From the NCBI GenBank assembly GCA_035306625.1, contig DATGNS010000274.1, positions 1 to 47,022 of the forward strand: a stretch of 47,022 bases of DNA, written 5' to 3'. The DNA comes from Serpens sp035306625. GTDB taxonomy: Bacteria > Pseudomonadota > Gammaproteobacteria > Pseudomonadales > Pseudomonadaceae. Below, in pieces: positions 25,102 through 37,073 of this stretch (its first letter is position 1; every line of letters begins with the position of its first letter). The notes under the pieces are model-generated. The model was not told where the DNA came from. It searched no databases and saw only the letters and a program-made list of their open reading frames with translations. Made by a program: the position numbers and the translations under genes.

Positions 25102-25734
25102 TTATTGCATCGCTCCGCCACGAAAGCCTCGCGCGAGCAGGTACTGTTCGCGCGAGCGGTCCCGCGAGGACAGCGGCTTGCGGATCTGCACCTTCTCGAA
25201 CATCTCCCTCGCCTGCTTGTGGTAGGCGTCGAAACCCTCGCCCTGGAAGATCTTGATCAGGAAGTCGCCCCCCGGACGCAGCACGCGACTGGCCAGGTCC
25301 AGGGCCAGTTCGCAGAGGTACATGGCACGCGGCTGATCCGCGGCCCGCACCCCACTCATATTGGGGGCCATGTCGGAAATCACAAGGTCCACCGGCTGCT
25401 CGCCGATCGCCTCCAGCAATCGCTCGAACACCTCGTCCTCGGTGAAATCCCCCTGAATGAAGGTCACGTCGGGGATCGGGTCCATCTCCAGGATGTCGGA
25501 GGCGATCAGCCGCCCCCGGTCGCCGATCAGCCGACTGGTCACCTGGGACCAGCCGCCCGGCGCCGCACCCAGGTCGACCACCGTCATGCCGGGGCGCAGG
25601 ATGCGATCCTTCTCCTGGATCTCCAGCAGCTTGTAGCTGGCACGCGAGCGATAGCCGTCCCGTTGCGCCATCTTTACGTAGGGATCGTCGAAGTGCTCTT
25701 TCAGCCAGCGGTGACTGGTCTTGGATCGGGCCAC
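25102..25734 (-). CDS. rlmE: 23S rRNA (uridine(2552)-2'-O)-methyltransferase
   Basis: RlmE (FtsJ/RrmJ) methylates U2552 of 23S rRNA in the A-loop of the 50S subunit. The 210-residue protein has SAM motif I VVDLGAAPGGWSQV, the DMAPNMSG element with the catalytic Asp, and FLIKIFQGEGF with a catalytic Lys. The start is GTG at 25734 with GAGAGG about 6 bases upstream, giving MARSKTSHRWLKEHF. It precedes ftsH in the same direction, as in enterics, and is divergent from yhbY with a 71-base gap between them. Confidence 0.97.
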   Translation of the reverse strand: MARSKTSHRWLKEHFDDPYVKMAQRDGYRSRASYKLLEIQEKDRILRPGMTVVDLGAAPGGWSQVTSRLIGDRGRLIASDILEMDPIPDVTFIQGDFTEDEVFERLLEAIGEQPVDLVISDMAPNMSGVRAADQPRAMYLCELALDLASRVLRPGGDFLIKIFQGEGFDAYHKQAREMFEKVQIRKPLSSRDRSREQYLLARGFRGGAMQ

Positions 25735-25805
25735 GGAATACCTCTCGGGCGGCGGCTCGGGTACACTAGCCGCCTTTTCGTTCAGTGAAACATCAGGGCT
25801 TGATT

Positions 25806-26117
25806 ATGGCGCTCTCGCAAGAGCAGAAGAAACAGTTCAAATCCATCGGTCACCACCTGAAGCCGGTCCTGACCATCGCCGACAATGGCCTCAGCGAAGG
25901 GGTGATGGCCGAGCTGGAGCGCGCCCTCGTGGACCACGAGCTGATCAAGATCCAGCTGCGGGTCGCCGAGCGCGAGGACCGCCAGGCGCTGCTCGAGGAG
26001 CTGTGCCGCAGCGCCGGCTGCGAACTGGTGCAGTCCATCGGCAAGGTGGCCCTGGTGTACCGCGGCAATCCCAAGCCGAACCGCCACCTCTCCAATCTGC
26101 TGCGCTATCAGGCCTGA
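25806..26117 (+). CDS. yhbY: Ribosome assembly RNA-binding protein YhbY
   Basis: A 103-residue CRS1/YhbY-domain protein that associates with pre-50S particles. The domain shows SIGHHLKPVLTIADNGLSEG, the conserved VDHELIKI segment and the GNPKPNR-type C-terminal loop (YRGNPKPNRHLS). The ATG at 25806 gives MALSQEQKKQFKSIG, matching family starts; seven further in-frame codons upstream are not conserved. A TACACT box at 25762-25767 may be its -10 element. Its stop overlaps the convergent DUF4149 gene by 10 bases. It is divergent from rlmE, an arrangement known from many proteobacteria. Confidence 0.95.
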   Translation: MALSQEQKKQFKSIGHHLKPVLTIADNGLSEGVMAELERALVDHELIKIQLRVAEREDRQALLEELCRSAGCELVQSIGKVALVYRGNPKPNRHLSNLLRYQA

Positions 26118-26515
26118 GGCGCCCCAGGCCCGAGGCGCCGCGGCGCTTCGGGCGGCGCCTGGATCACCAGCAGCAGGCCGCAGCAGGCCATGGCCAGGTA
26201 GCTGAACAGCTGCCAGTTGCCGGGCCCGACAAAGAAGCTCGCTCCCAGCAGCAGCACCGCCACCAGCAACTGCCCACGCAGATCCCGCCACAGCGCTCCG
26301 ACGCCCCGGGCCAGCAGCAGGCTCATGGCCTGCAGCAGCACGCAGGCCAGCGAGAAGCCGATCATCAGCGGGCGCAGGCCGCTCTCCACTTCCCGGACCA
26401 GCAGCGGCGCGAGTCCCATCTTGCCGAGCGCCGGCAGCAGCACGAAATGCAGCAGCCAGAGGCCGCCGACCCAGAACGTCTGGGCCAGCTGCCAGGCAAT
26501 CATGGGCGCGCGCAT
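26108..26515 (-). CDS. DUF4149 domain-containing membrane protein
   Basis: A 135-residue integral membrane protein with about four hydrophobic helices (MIAWQLAQTFWVGGLWLLHF, PLMIGFSLACVLLQAMSLLL, QLLVAVLLLGASFFVG and LFSYLAMACCGLLLVI). The early W-x-GG-W-x-L-H pattern fits DUF4149 proteins, which in pseudomonads regularly lie between yhbY and greA. The start at 26515 is chosen because it leaves a short gap to greA; ATG at 26503 is an alternative and neither has a clear ribosome-binding site. Function unknown. It overlaps the 3' end of yhbY by 10 bases on the opposite strand. Confidence 0.8.
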   Translation of the reverse strand: MRAPMIAWQLAQTFWVGGLWLLHFVLLPALGKMGLAPLLVREVESGLRPLMIGFSLACVLLQAMSLLLARGVGALWRDLRGQLLVAVLLLGASFFVGPGNWQLFSYLAMACCGLLLVIQAPPEAPRRLGPGAPQA

Positions 26516-26528
26516 GCGCGACGGCGCG

Positions 26529-26998
26529 TCAGATGTGGCGGACTTCAAGGATCTCGTACTCGACCACTCCGCTCGGGGTGCTGACCGCCACCACATCCCC
26601 CTCGGACTTGCCGACCAGCGCGCGGGCGATGGGCGAGCTGACCGACAGCTTGCCGGCCTTGATGTCGGCCTCGTCGTCCCCGACAATCTGGTAGGTCACC
26701 TGCTCGTCGGTGTCCACGTTCACGATGTCCACGGTGGTGCCGAAGATCACCTTGCCGGTATGCGGAATGGAGGTGATGTCGATGATCTGGGCGTTCTGCA
26801 GGCGGCCTTCGATGTCGCGGATGCGCGCCTCGACCAGCCCCTGCTGTTCACGTGCCGCGTGATACTCGGCGTTCTCCTTGAGATCGCCCAGCTCACGTGC
26901 TTCGGCGATGGCCTGGCTGATCTTCGGGCGCTCGGCCTTCAGATTCTTCAGCTCTTCTTCCAGGGCGCGAGCGCCCTGGAGGGTCATCGGGTATTTCG

Positions 26999-27002
<4 letters not shown>
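26529..27002 (-). CDS. greA: Transcription elongation factor GreA
   Basis: Rescues backtracked RNA polymerase by stimulating transcript cleavage through the secondary channel. The 157-residue protein has the N-terminal coiled coil (TLQGARALEEELKNLK to NAEYHAAREQQGL, residues about 8-55) including the acidic tip around LKENAEYH, and the C-terminal FKBP-like domain ending SPSGVVEYEILEVRHI with a small shift. Its ATG overlaps the carB stop (ATGA), consistent with membership of a carA-leuE-carB-greA operon as reported for P. aeruginosa. Confidence 0.98.
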
Positions 27003-30220
<3,218 letters not shown>

Positions 30221-30239
30221 GGGAGTCTCGTAGCGGTAA

Positions 30240-30890
30240 TCAGGTCAGGGTTGCGGTGGCCAGCTTCACGCCAAAGCCGACGAACAGGGCGCCCACGCCA
30301 CTGGTGGCGCCGGCGGCCAGGCGCTGCCGACGACGAAACCAGTGCGCCAGGCGGGCGCCGGTAAAGATCAGGATGCTCAGGTAGCTGAGGCTGATGACTT
30401 GCAGGATCGCGCCCAGCACCAGGAACGACAGCCCCGGGTGGGCGTACCCCGGGTCGACGAACTGGATGAAGAAGGACACGAAGAACAGGATGGCCTTGGG
30501 GTTCGACAGGCTGAGCAGCAGCGCGCGGCGGAACGGCTGGGCCAGGTTCGGCTCGGGCTCGGCCTGCGTCACGCCGGGGTGCCGCCAGCGCTGCCAGGCG
30601 CCGCGCAGCATGCCGACGCCGATGTAGCACAGGTAGGCGGCGCCCAGGTACTTCAGGGCATCGAACAGCATCGGCTCGGCCTTGAGCAGGGAGGCCACGC
30701 CCAGCGCGGCCGCCAGCATCAGCAGACTGTCGCCGACGAACACGGCCGCCGCGGCGCTGTAACCCGCCGCGACGCCACGACGCGCCGCGCTGGCCAGCAC
30801 GAACATGGAGTTCGGACCGGGCAGCAGGATCACCAGCACCGTTCCCAGGACATAGGTCCAGAGATCGACGACTCCCAGGCTCGCCAGCAT
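30240..30890 (-). CDS. leuE: LysE/RhtB-family amino acid exporter, LeuE-like
   Basis: A 216-residue membrane exporter of the LysE/RhtB superfamily with about six helices. The family PGPN motif occurs as LLPGPNSMFVLASAARRG (near residue 24), with the NPKAILFFVSFFIQFVDPG segment in the second half. It resembles E. coli LeuE (leucine efflux) across its length, for example LGVVDLWTYVLGT and LKYLGAAYLCYIGVGML. Substrate specificity is inferred. The start at 30890 lies 10 bases after the carA stop; longer readings run through carA. It sits between carA and carB, where P. aeruginosa also carries an extra orf. Confidence 0.88.
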   Translation of the reverse strand: MLASLGVVDLWTYVLGTVLVILLPGPNSMFVLASAARRGVAAGYSAAAAVFVGDSLLMLAAALGVASLLKAEPMLFDALKYLGAAYLCYIGVGMLRGAWQRWRHPGVTQAEPEPNLAQPFRRALLLSLSNPKAILFFVSFFIQFVDPGYAHPGLSFLVLGAILQVISLSYLSILIFTGARLAHWFRRRQRLAAGATSGVGALFVGFGVKLATATLT

Positions 30891-30900
30891 GCGCGGCCCC

Positions 30901-32043
30901 TCAGTTGCCCTTGCGGGCCGCCATGGCGGCGACGAAGCGGTCGAACAGCAGGTCCACGTCGTTCGGGCCGGGGCTGGCCTCGGGGTGCCCCTGGAAGCCG
31001 AAGGCCTCCTGGTCGGTAAACTCGATGCCCTGCAGGGTGCCGTCGAACAGCGACTTGTGGGTGACGCGGACGTTGGCCGGCAGACTGCCCTCGTCGGCGC
31101 AGAAGCCATGGTTCTGGCTGGTGATCAGCACCGCGCCGCTGGCCACATCCAGCACCGGGTGGTTGGCGCCATGGTGGCCGCAACCCATCTTCACGGTCCT
31201 GGCGCCGGCGGCCAGGGCCAGCAGCTGGTGACCCAGGCAGATGCCGAATACCGGAATGCGGGTCTCGAGGATCTCGCGGATGGCCTGGATGGCATAGTCA
31301 CAGGGCTCGGGGTCGCCAGGACCGTTGGACAGGAACACGCCATCGGGATTCAGCGCCAGGGCCTCGCTGGCCGGAGTCTGCGCCGGCAGCACGGTCACGC
31401 GGCAACCGCGCTCCACCAGCATGCGCAGGATGTTGCGCTTGACGCCGTAGTCATAGGCGACCACGTGGTAGGGCAGCTGATCGGCAGGGATTTCCGGATG
31501 GCTGTCGGTGCTCAGGTCCCAGACGGAGGAGCGCCATTCGTAGGGTGCCTTGGTGCTGACCACCTTGGCCAGGTCCAGACCCTTCATGCCCGGCCAGGCG
31601 CGCGCCAGCTCCAGCGCCTTCTCTTCGGTGGCATCCGCACCAGCCAGGATGCAGCCGTTCTGGGCGCCCTTCTCGCGCAGGATGCGGGTCAGGCGGCGGG
31701 TGTCGATGCCGGCGATGGCAACGGTGCCGTTTTCCTTCAGGTAGGCATCCAGCGGTTGCCTGTTGCGCCAGCTGCTGGCCAGCAGCGGCAGGTCGCGGAT
31801 GACCAGACCAGCCGCCCACACGCGATCCGACTCGGCATCCTCCGGTGTGGTACCGGTGTTGCCGATGTGCGGATAGGTCAGGGTGACGATCTGCTGGGCA
31901 TAGGAGGGATCGGTGAGAATTTCCTGATAGCCGGTCATGGCGGTGTTGAACACCACCTCACCGACGGTATGCCCATCGGCGCCGATGGATTCGCCGCGAA
32001 AGATGCTGCCATCAGCAAGGGCGAGTATGGCTGGCGTAGTCAA
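30901..32043 (-). CDS. carA: Carbamoyl-phosphate synthase small chain
   Basis: The glutaminase subunit that feeds ammonia to CarB. The 380-residue protein has the N-terminal small domain (FNTAMTGYQEILTDPSYA) and a class I glutamine amidotransferase domain with the nucleophile in FGICLGHQLLALAAG and the His/Glu pair in FGFQGHPEASPGP. Translation most probably starts at TTG (32043), giving MTTPAILALADGSIFRG, directly behind CCGGAGG; no ATG or GTG offers the conserved N-terminus, and the longer in-frame ATG reading would run back through the leader terminator. It is the first gene of carA-leuE-carB-greA and is preceded by an attenuator-like leader. Confidence 0.96.
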   Translation of the reverse strand: MTTPAILALADGSIFRGESIGADGHTVGEVVFNTAMTGYQEILTDPSYAQQIVTLTYPHIGNTGTTPEDAESDRVWAAGLVIRDLPLLASSWRNRQPLDAYLKENGTVAIAGIDTRRLTRILREKGAQNGCILAGADATEEKALELARAWPGMKGLDLAKVVSTKAPYEWRSSVWDLSTDSHPEIPADQLPYHVVAYDYGVKRNILRMLVERGCRVTVLPAQTPASEALALNPDGVFLSNGPGDPEPCDYAIQAIREILETRIPVFGICLGHQLLALAAGARTVKMGCGHHGANHPVLDVASGAVLITSQNHGFCADEGSLPANVRVTHKSLFDGTLQGIEFTDQEAFGFQGHPEASPGPNDVDLLFDRFVAAMAARKGN

Positions 32044-32082
32044 GAGACCTCCGGTAAATCTGCCTGGTGCGTACGCAGGTGC

Positions 32083-32121
32083 AAAAAAGCGGGATGACTG
32101 TCTGAGGGTCATCCCGCTTTT
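32083..32121 (-). terminator. Strong intrinsic terminator / attenuator upstream of carA
   Basis: On the minus strand a perfect 14-bp stem (AAAAGCGGGATGAC, 9-base loop, GTCATCCCGCTTTT) runs into a T-run (six T at 32088-32083). It lies 40 bases before the carA TTG and downstream of a predicted promoter (32170-32198), so it would be inside the carA leader. It could also terminate transcripts from dapB. Confidence 0.85.
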
Positions 32122-32135
32122 CTTGTCTTGGTCAT
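32109..32135 (-). CDS. Possible carA leader peptide (8 codons, extendable to 21)
   Basis: The short frame ATG at 32135 reads M-T-K-T-R-K-A-G and stops (TGA) inside the 5' arm of the carA leader terminator. The same frame is open further upstream to a GTG at 32159 (16 codons) and an ATG at 32174 (21 codons, three Arg codons: CGC, CGC, AGA), though that ATG lies inside the predicted -10 box. No strong ribosome-binding site is visible. I recall a leader peptide being proposed for P. aeruginosa and P. stutzeri carAB; this frame is a candidate equivalent. Confidence 0.4.
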   Translation of the reverse strand: MTKTRKAG

Positions 32136-32144
32136 GCTGCGTAA

Positions 32145-32164
32145 CTTTAGTGGACACACTAAAG
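32145..32164. promoter_or_regulatory. Perfect palindromic hairpin at the start of the carA leader
   Basis: CTTTAGTG (32145-32152) and CACTAAAG (32157-32164) form a perfect 8-bp inverted repeat with a 4-base loop, just downstream of the predicted -10 box. It may be the first leader RNA hairpin or a DNA operator. It does not resemble the ArgR site consensus as I recall it. Confidence 0.55.
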
Positions 32165-32169
32165 CGCGA

Positions 32170-32198
32170 ATCATACAGAAACGCCCATTTTGGGTCTA
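32170..32198 (-). promoter_or_regulatory. Candidate carA promoter
   Basis: Minus-strand TATGAT (32175-32170, 5 of 6 matches) with TAGACC (32198-32193, 4 of 6) at a 17-base spacer, about 40 bases downstream of the dapB stop. The transcript would include both leader hairpins before carA. Confidence 0.55.
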
Positions 32199-32239
32199 CC
32201 GCAAACCACGTCTGTGCGCATCAGCCGATGCGCGGCCCA

Positions 32240-33040
32240 TCAGCGCAGCCCCAGCACATCCTGCATGTCATACAGGGCCGCCGGCTGCTGGCGCAGCCAC
32301 AGGGCCGCGCGCACCGCGCCGCGGGCGAAGGTCATGCGACTGGAGGCCTTGTGGGTGATTTCCACCCGTTCGCCCTCGGCGGCGAACAGCACGGTGTGGT
32401 CGCCCACCACGTCGCCGGCACGCACGGTGGCGAAGCCGATGGTTTCCCGCGCGCGGGCGCCGGTCTGGCCTTCGCGCCCATAGACCGCGACCTTTTCCAG
32501 ATCGCGCCCCAGCGCCTGTGCCACCACCTCACCCATGCGCAGGGCGGTGCCGGACGGCGCGTCCACCTTGTGGCGGTGATGAGCCTCGATGATCTCGATG
32601 TCCACCTCGTCACCCAGCACCCGGGCGGCGGTATCCAGCAGCTTCAGGCACAGGTTGACGCCCACGCTGAAGTTGGCGGCGAACACGATGGGAATTTCCC
32701 GGGCGGCATCGGCCAGCTGCTGCTTTTCCTCGGCGGAGAAGCCGGTGGTCCCGATGACCATGGCCTTGCCCGCCTGCCGGCAGATCTCCAGGTTCTTCAG
32801 GGTGACCGTGGGATGGGTGAAGTCGATGACCACATCGAAACGATCCGTCACGGCGGCGAGGTCGCCGCTCAGGGCCACGCCCAGACGCCCCTGGCCGATC
32901 AGCTCGCCGGCGTCGGCGCCGATCAGGCTGCTGTCCGGGCGGTCGATGGCCGCGGTCAGCTCGGCACCCTCCGCCTGGCACACCGCCTCGATCAGATTCC
33001 TGCCCATGCGCCCGGCGGCGCCCATCACTGCTACTCGCAT
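32240..33040 (-). CDS. dapB: 4-hydroxy-tetrahydrodipicolinate reductase
   Basis: Reduces 4-hydroxy-tetrahydrodipicolinate in the lysine and diaminopimelate pathway, supplying peptidoglycan. The 266-residue protein has the Rossmann motif VAVMGAAGRMGRNLI, the GTTGFSAEE substrate loop and the signature IIEAHHRHKVDAPSGTAL with the catalytic His-His and Lys. I chose the ATG at 33040 because TTGGAGCA lies 8 bases upstream; the ATG at 33046 would leave only 2 bases of spacing. It follows dnaJ by 45 bases and precedes the carA leader. Confidence 0.97.
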   Translation of the reverse strand: MRVAVMGAAGRMGRNLIEAVCQAEGAELTAAIDRPDSSLIGADAGELIGQGRLGVALSGDLAAVTDRFDVVIDFTHPTVTLKNLEICRQAGKAMVIGTTGFSAEEKQQLADAAREIPIVFAANFSVGVNLCLKLLDTAARVLGDEVDIEIIEAHHRHKVDAPSGTALRMGEVVAQALGRDLEKVAVYGREGQTGARARETIGFATVRAGDVVGDHTVLFAAEGERVEITHKASSRMTFARGAVRAALWLRQQPAALYDMQDVLGLR

Positions 33041-33085
33041 ACTCATTGCTCCAAGCCGGACGATGCATGACGCCCGGCGCAGGGT

Positions 33086-34213
33086 TCATCGATCGTCGAA
33101 GAAACGCTTCATGCCTTCGAACCAGCCACTGGCCCGCGGCGAATGGGAACTGTCGCCCTGCAGGCTGCGGCGGAATTCCTCCAGCAGCTCGCGCTGGTGC
33201 TTGTCGAGCTTGACCGGGGTTTCCACCACCACCCGGCACATCAGGTCGCCCGGGGCGCCGCCGCGCACCGGGGTGACGCCTTTGCCGCGCAGGCGGAACA
33301 GCTTGCCGGTCTGGGTGCCTTCCGGAATCTTCAGCTTGACGCGGCCATCCAGGGTCGGCACTTCGAGTTCGCCGCCCAGCGCCGCGTCGGCGAAGCTGAT
33401 CGGTACCTCGCAGTACAGGTCGCGCCCGTCACGCTGGAAGATGTCGTGCTCGCGCACGTTGACCACCACATACAGGTCGCCCGCCGGACCACCCAGGGTG
33501 CCGGCCTCGCCCTCGCCGGACAGGCGGATGCGGTCGCCGGTGTCGACGCCGGCCGGCACCTTGACCGACAGGGTCTTGTGTTCCTCCACACGCCCCTGGC
33601 CGTGGCAGTCGCCACAGGGGTCGGTGATCATCTTGCCACTGCCGTGGCAGCGCGGGCAGGTCTGCTGCACCGAGAAGAAGCCCTGCTGCATGCGCACCTG
33701 GCCGATGCCACCGCAGGTGCTGCAGGTGGTCGGGCTGCTGCCCTTCTTGGCACCCGAGCCGTTGCAGGTCTTGCAGCTGGTCAGGGTCGGCACGCGGATG
33801 GTCACCGTGGTGCCGCGCACCGCCTCCTCCAGGGACAGCTCCAGGGTGTAGCGCAGGTCGCTGCCGCGCTGCGGACCGCCGCGCGAGCTGCGCGCGCCAC
33901 CGCCGAAGAAGTCGCTGAACACGTCGCCGAAGATGTCGGAGAAGCTGGCTCCGCCGGCGAAGCCTCCGCCCATGCCGCCCATCTGCGGGTCGACACCGGC
34001 ATGCCCGTACTGGTCGTACGCCGCCCGCTTGTTCGGGTCGGAGAGCACTTCGTAGGCCTCGTTGGCCTCCTTGAATTTCTCTTCCGCCGCCTTGTCGTCC
34101 GGATTGCGGTCCGGGTGGTACTTCATCGCCAGGCGCCGATAGGCCTTCTTCAACTCGGCGTCGTCGGCCCCCCGGGATACACCCAGAACTTCGTAATAGT
34201 CTCGTTTCGCCAT
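33086..34213 (-). CDS. dnaJ: Chaperone protein DnaJ
   Basis: The J-domain co-chaperone that delivers substrates to DnaK and stimulates its ATPase. The 375-residue protein has a J domain with the HPD tripeptide (AMKYHPDRNPDDK), a Gly/Phe-rich linker (residues about 75-110), and four zinc-binding CxxCxGxG repeats (CKTCNGSG, CSTCGGIG, CPRCHGSG, CGDCHGQG). Two C-terminal peptide-binding domains follow. The start at 34213 gives MAKRDYYEVLGVSRG. It follows dnaK after a 119-base gap holding a hairpin. Confidence 0.98.
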   Translation of the reverse strand: MAKRDYYEVLGVSRGADDAELKKAYRRLAMKYHPDRNPDDKAAEEKFKEANEAYEVLSDPNKRAAYDQYGHAGVDPQMGGMGGGFAGGASFSDIFGDVFSDFFGGGARSSRGGPQRGSDLRYTLELSLEEAVRGTTVTIRVPTLTSCKTCNGSGAKKGSSPTTCSTCGGIGQVRMQQGFFSVQQTCPRCHGSGKMITDPCGDCHGQGRVEEHKTLSVKVPAGVDTGDRIRLSGEGEAGTLGGPAGDLYVVVNVREHDIFQRDGRDLYCEVPISFADAALGGELEVPTLDGRVKLKIPEGTQTGKLFRLRGKGVTPVRGGAPGDLMCRVVVETPVKLDKHQRELLEEFRRSLQGDSSHSPRASGWFEGMKRFFDDR

Positions 34214-34252
34214 TTCTCTCGGATTCCTCTGACACACCCTCCAGACACGCCA

Positions 34253-34274
34253 ACGCGGGAGAGGGCTCCCGCGT
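34253..34274. other. Hairpin between dnaK and dnaJ
   Basis: A perfect 9-bp stem (ACGCGGGAG at 34253-34261, CTCCCGCGT at 34266-34274, loop AGGG) with no T-run. It lies midway in the dnaK-dnaJ gap and may be an mRNA processing or stability hairpin that sets the dnaK to dnaJ ratio. Confidence 0.5.
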
Positions 34275-34332
34275 GGCGAGTCAGGGGCGCGCAACCCTCG
34301 TCACGCGCATGAGGCGGAAGCAAACGTGGCGT

Positions 34333-36249
<1,917 letters not shown>

Positions 36250-36323
36250 ATCAAATTCTCCAGAATCGGGATGGTGCCTGCGTCCCGACGGGACCGCGAT
36301 GGCTCAAAGTGCTTGGTAGAACA

Positions 36324-36350
36324 GGTTGGGGCGGGCCGCCGTATTTCAAG
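36324..36350 (-). promoter_or_regulatory. Candidate sigma-32 promoter upstream of dnaK
   Basis: Minus-strand CTTGAAA (36350-36344) is a perfect heat-shock -35 box, followed by 12 bases and CCCCAACC (36331-36324), which matches CCCCATNT only in its first five bases. The -35 box overlaps the grpE stop codon. Confidence 0.55.
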
Positions 36351-36912
36351 CCTTTTCGTTGACGGAAGACGGCGTGTCGGCCGGCGCCTTGCTGACCACG
36401 ACCATGGCCGGCCGCAGCAGGCGACCGTTGAGCAGATAGCCCTTCTGGAACACCTTGAGCACGCTGCCGGGCTCCATGGTGGCGCTCTCCTCCATGGCCA
36501 TGGCCTGGTGGTGCTCCGGATTGAACGGCTCGCCCTGCGGATCCAGCTGTTCCAGCTGGTGGCGCTTGAGGGTGTCCAGCATCAGCTTGTGGGTCAGCTC
36601 CAGCCCTTCGCGCACCGCCTTGCTGGCCTCGTCTGTGGCCGGGGTCAGTTCCAGGCCACGCTCCAGACTGTCGACCACCGGCAGCAGGTCGTTGGCGAAC
36701 TTCTCCAGGGCGAACTTGTGGGCCTTCTCCACGTCCTGCTCGGCGCGCCGCCGCACGTTCTGCATCTCGGCCGCCGTGCGCAGCAGCTGATCCCGAGCCG
36801 CGGCCAGCTGTTCTTCCAGCTCCTGCACCCGGGCCTGCAGGCCGTCGGCCCCGGACTCCTCGGTAGCGGACGGTTCAGCGTTGGGGTTTTCCAGGTTCTG
36901 TTCATCCACCAT
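36346..36912 (-). CDS. grpE: Nucleotide exchange factor GrpE
   Basis: The DnaK nucleotide exchange factor, acting as a homodimer with a long N-terminal coiled coil. The 188-residue protein has an acidic disordered start, a coiled coil (about residues 25-95, LQARVQELEEQLAAARDQLL), and a C-terminal beta domain with the GrpE signature ending PGSVLKVFQKGYLLNGRLLR. The ATG at 36912 follows AGAGGAG. It is the first gene of grpE-dnaK-dnaJ, transcribed away from recN from a strong sigma-32-type promoter. Confidence 0.97.
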   Translation of the reverse strand: MVDEQNLENPNAEPSATEESGADGLQARVQELEEQLAAARDQLLRTAAEMQNVRRRAEQDVEKAHKFALEKFANDLLPVVDSLERGLELTPATDEASKAVREGLELTHKLMLDTLKRHQLEQLDPQGEPFNPEHHQAMAMEESATMEPGSVLKVFQKGYLLNGRLLRPAMVVVSKAPADTPSSVNEKA

Positions 36913-36967
36913 GGGAATCTCCTCTAGACATGGGGTTGCCGGCCATACCGGCGGCGAATGCAGGCCA

Positions 36968-36995
36968 ATATGGGGACACTCGCCTCATCTTCAAG
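36968..36995 (-). promoter_or_regulatory. Sigma-32 heat-shock promoter of grpE-dnaK-dnaJ
   Basis: Minus-strand CTTGAAG (36995-36989), 13 bases, then CCCCATAT (36975-36968): a near-perfect match to the heat-shock consensus CTTGAAA-N11-16-CCCCATNT. It lies 56 bases before the grpE ATG. Confidence 0.85.
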
Positions 36996-37032
36996 GGCCT
37001 GGTGGAAATGCTTGAAGGCGAAGCGCAGACCA

Positions 37033-37048
37033 CTGTATAAATAGCCAG
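37033..37048 (+). promoter_or_regulatory. LexA (SOS) box and promoter of recN
   Basis: CTGTATAAATAGCCAG at 37033-37048 matches the LexA consensus CTGT-N8-ACAG with one mismatch. It overlaps a TATAAA -10-like element and lies 26 bases before the recN ATG, as expected for a LexA-repressed promoter. Confidence 0.75.
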
Positions 37049-37073
37049 CCTGGCGAATCAGGGGAATCCTTCC

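Noticed and set aside
36250..36345. Intrinsic terminator between grpE and dnaK
   Set aside because: No stem followed by a T-run is visible; the gap instead contains a sigma-32-like promoter.
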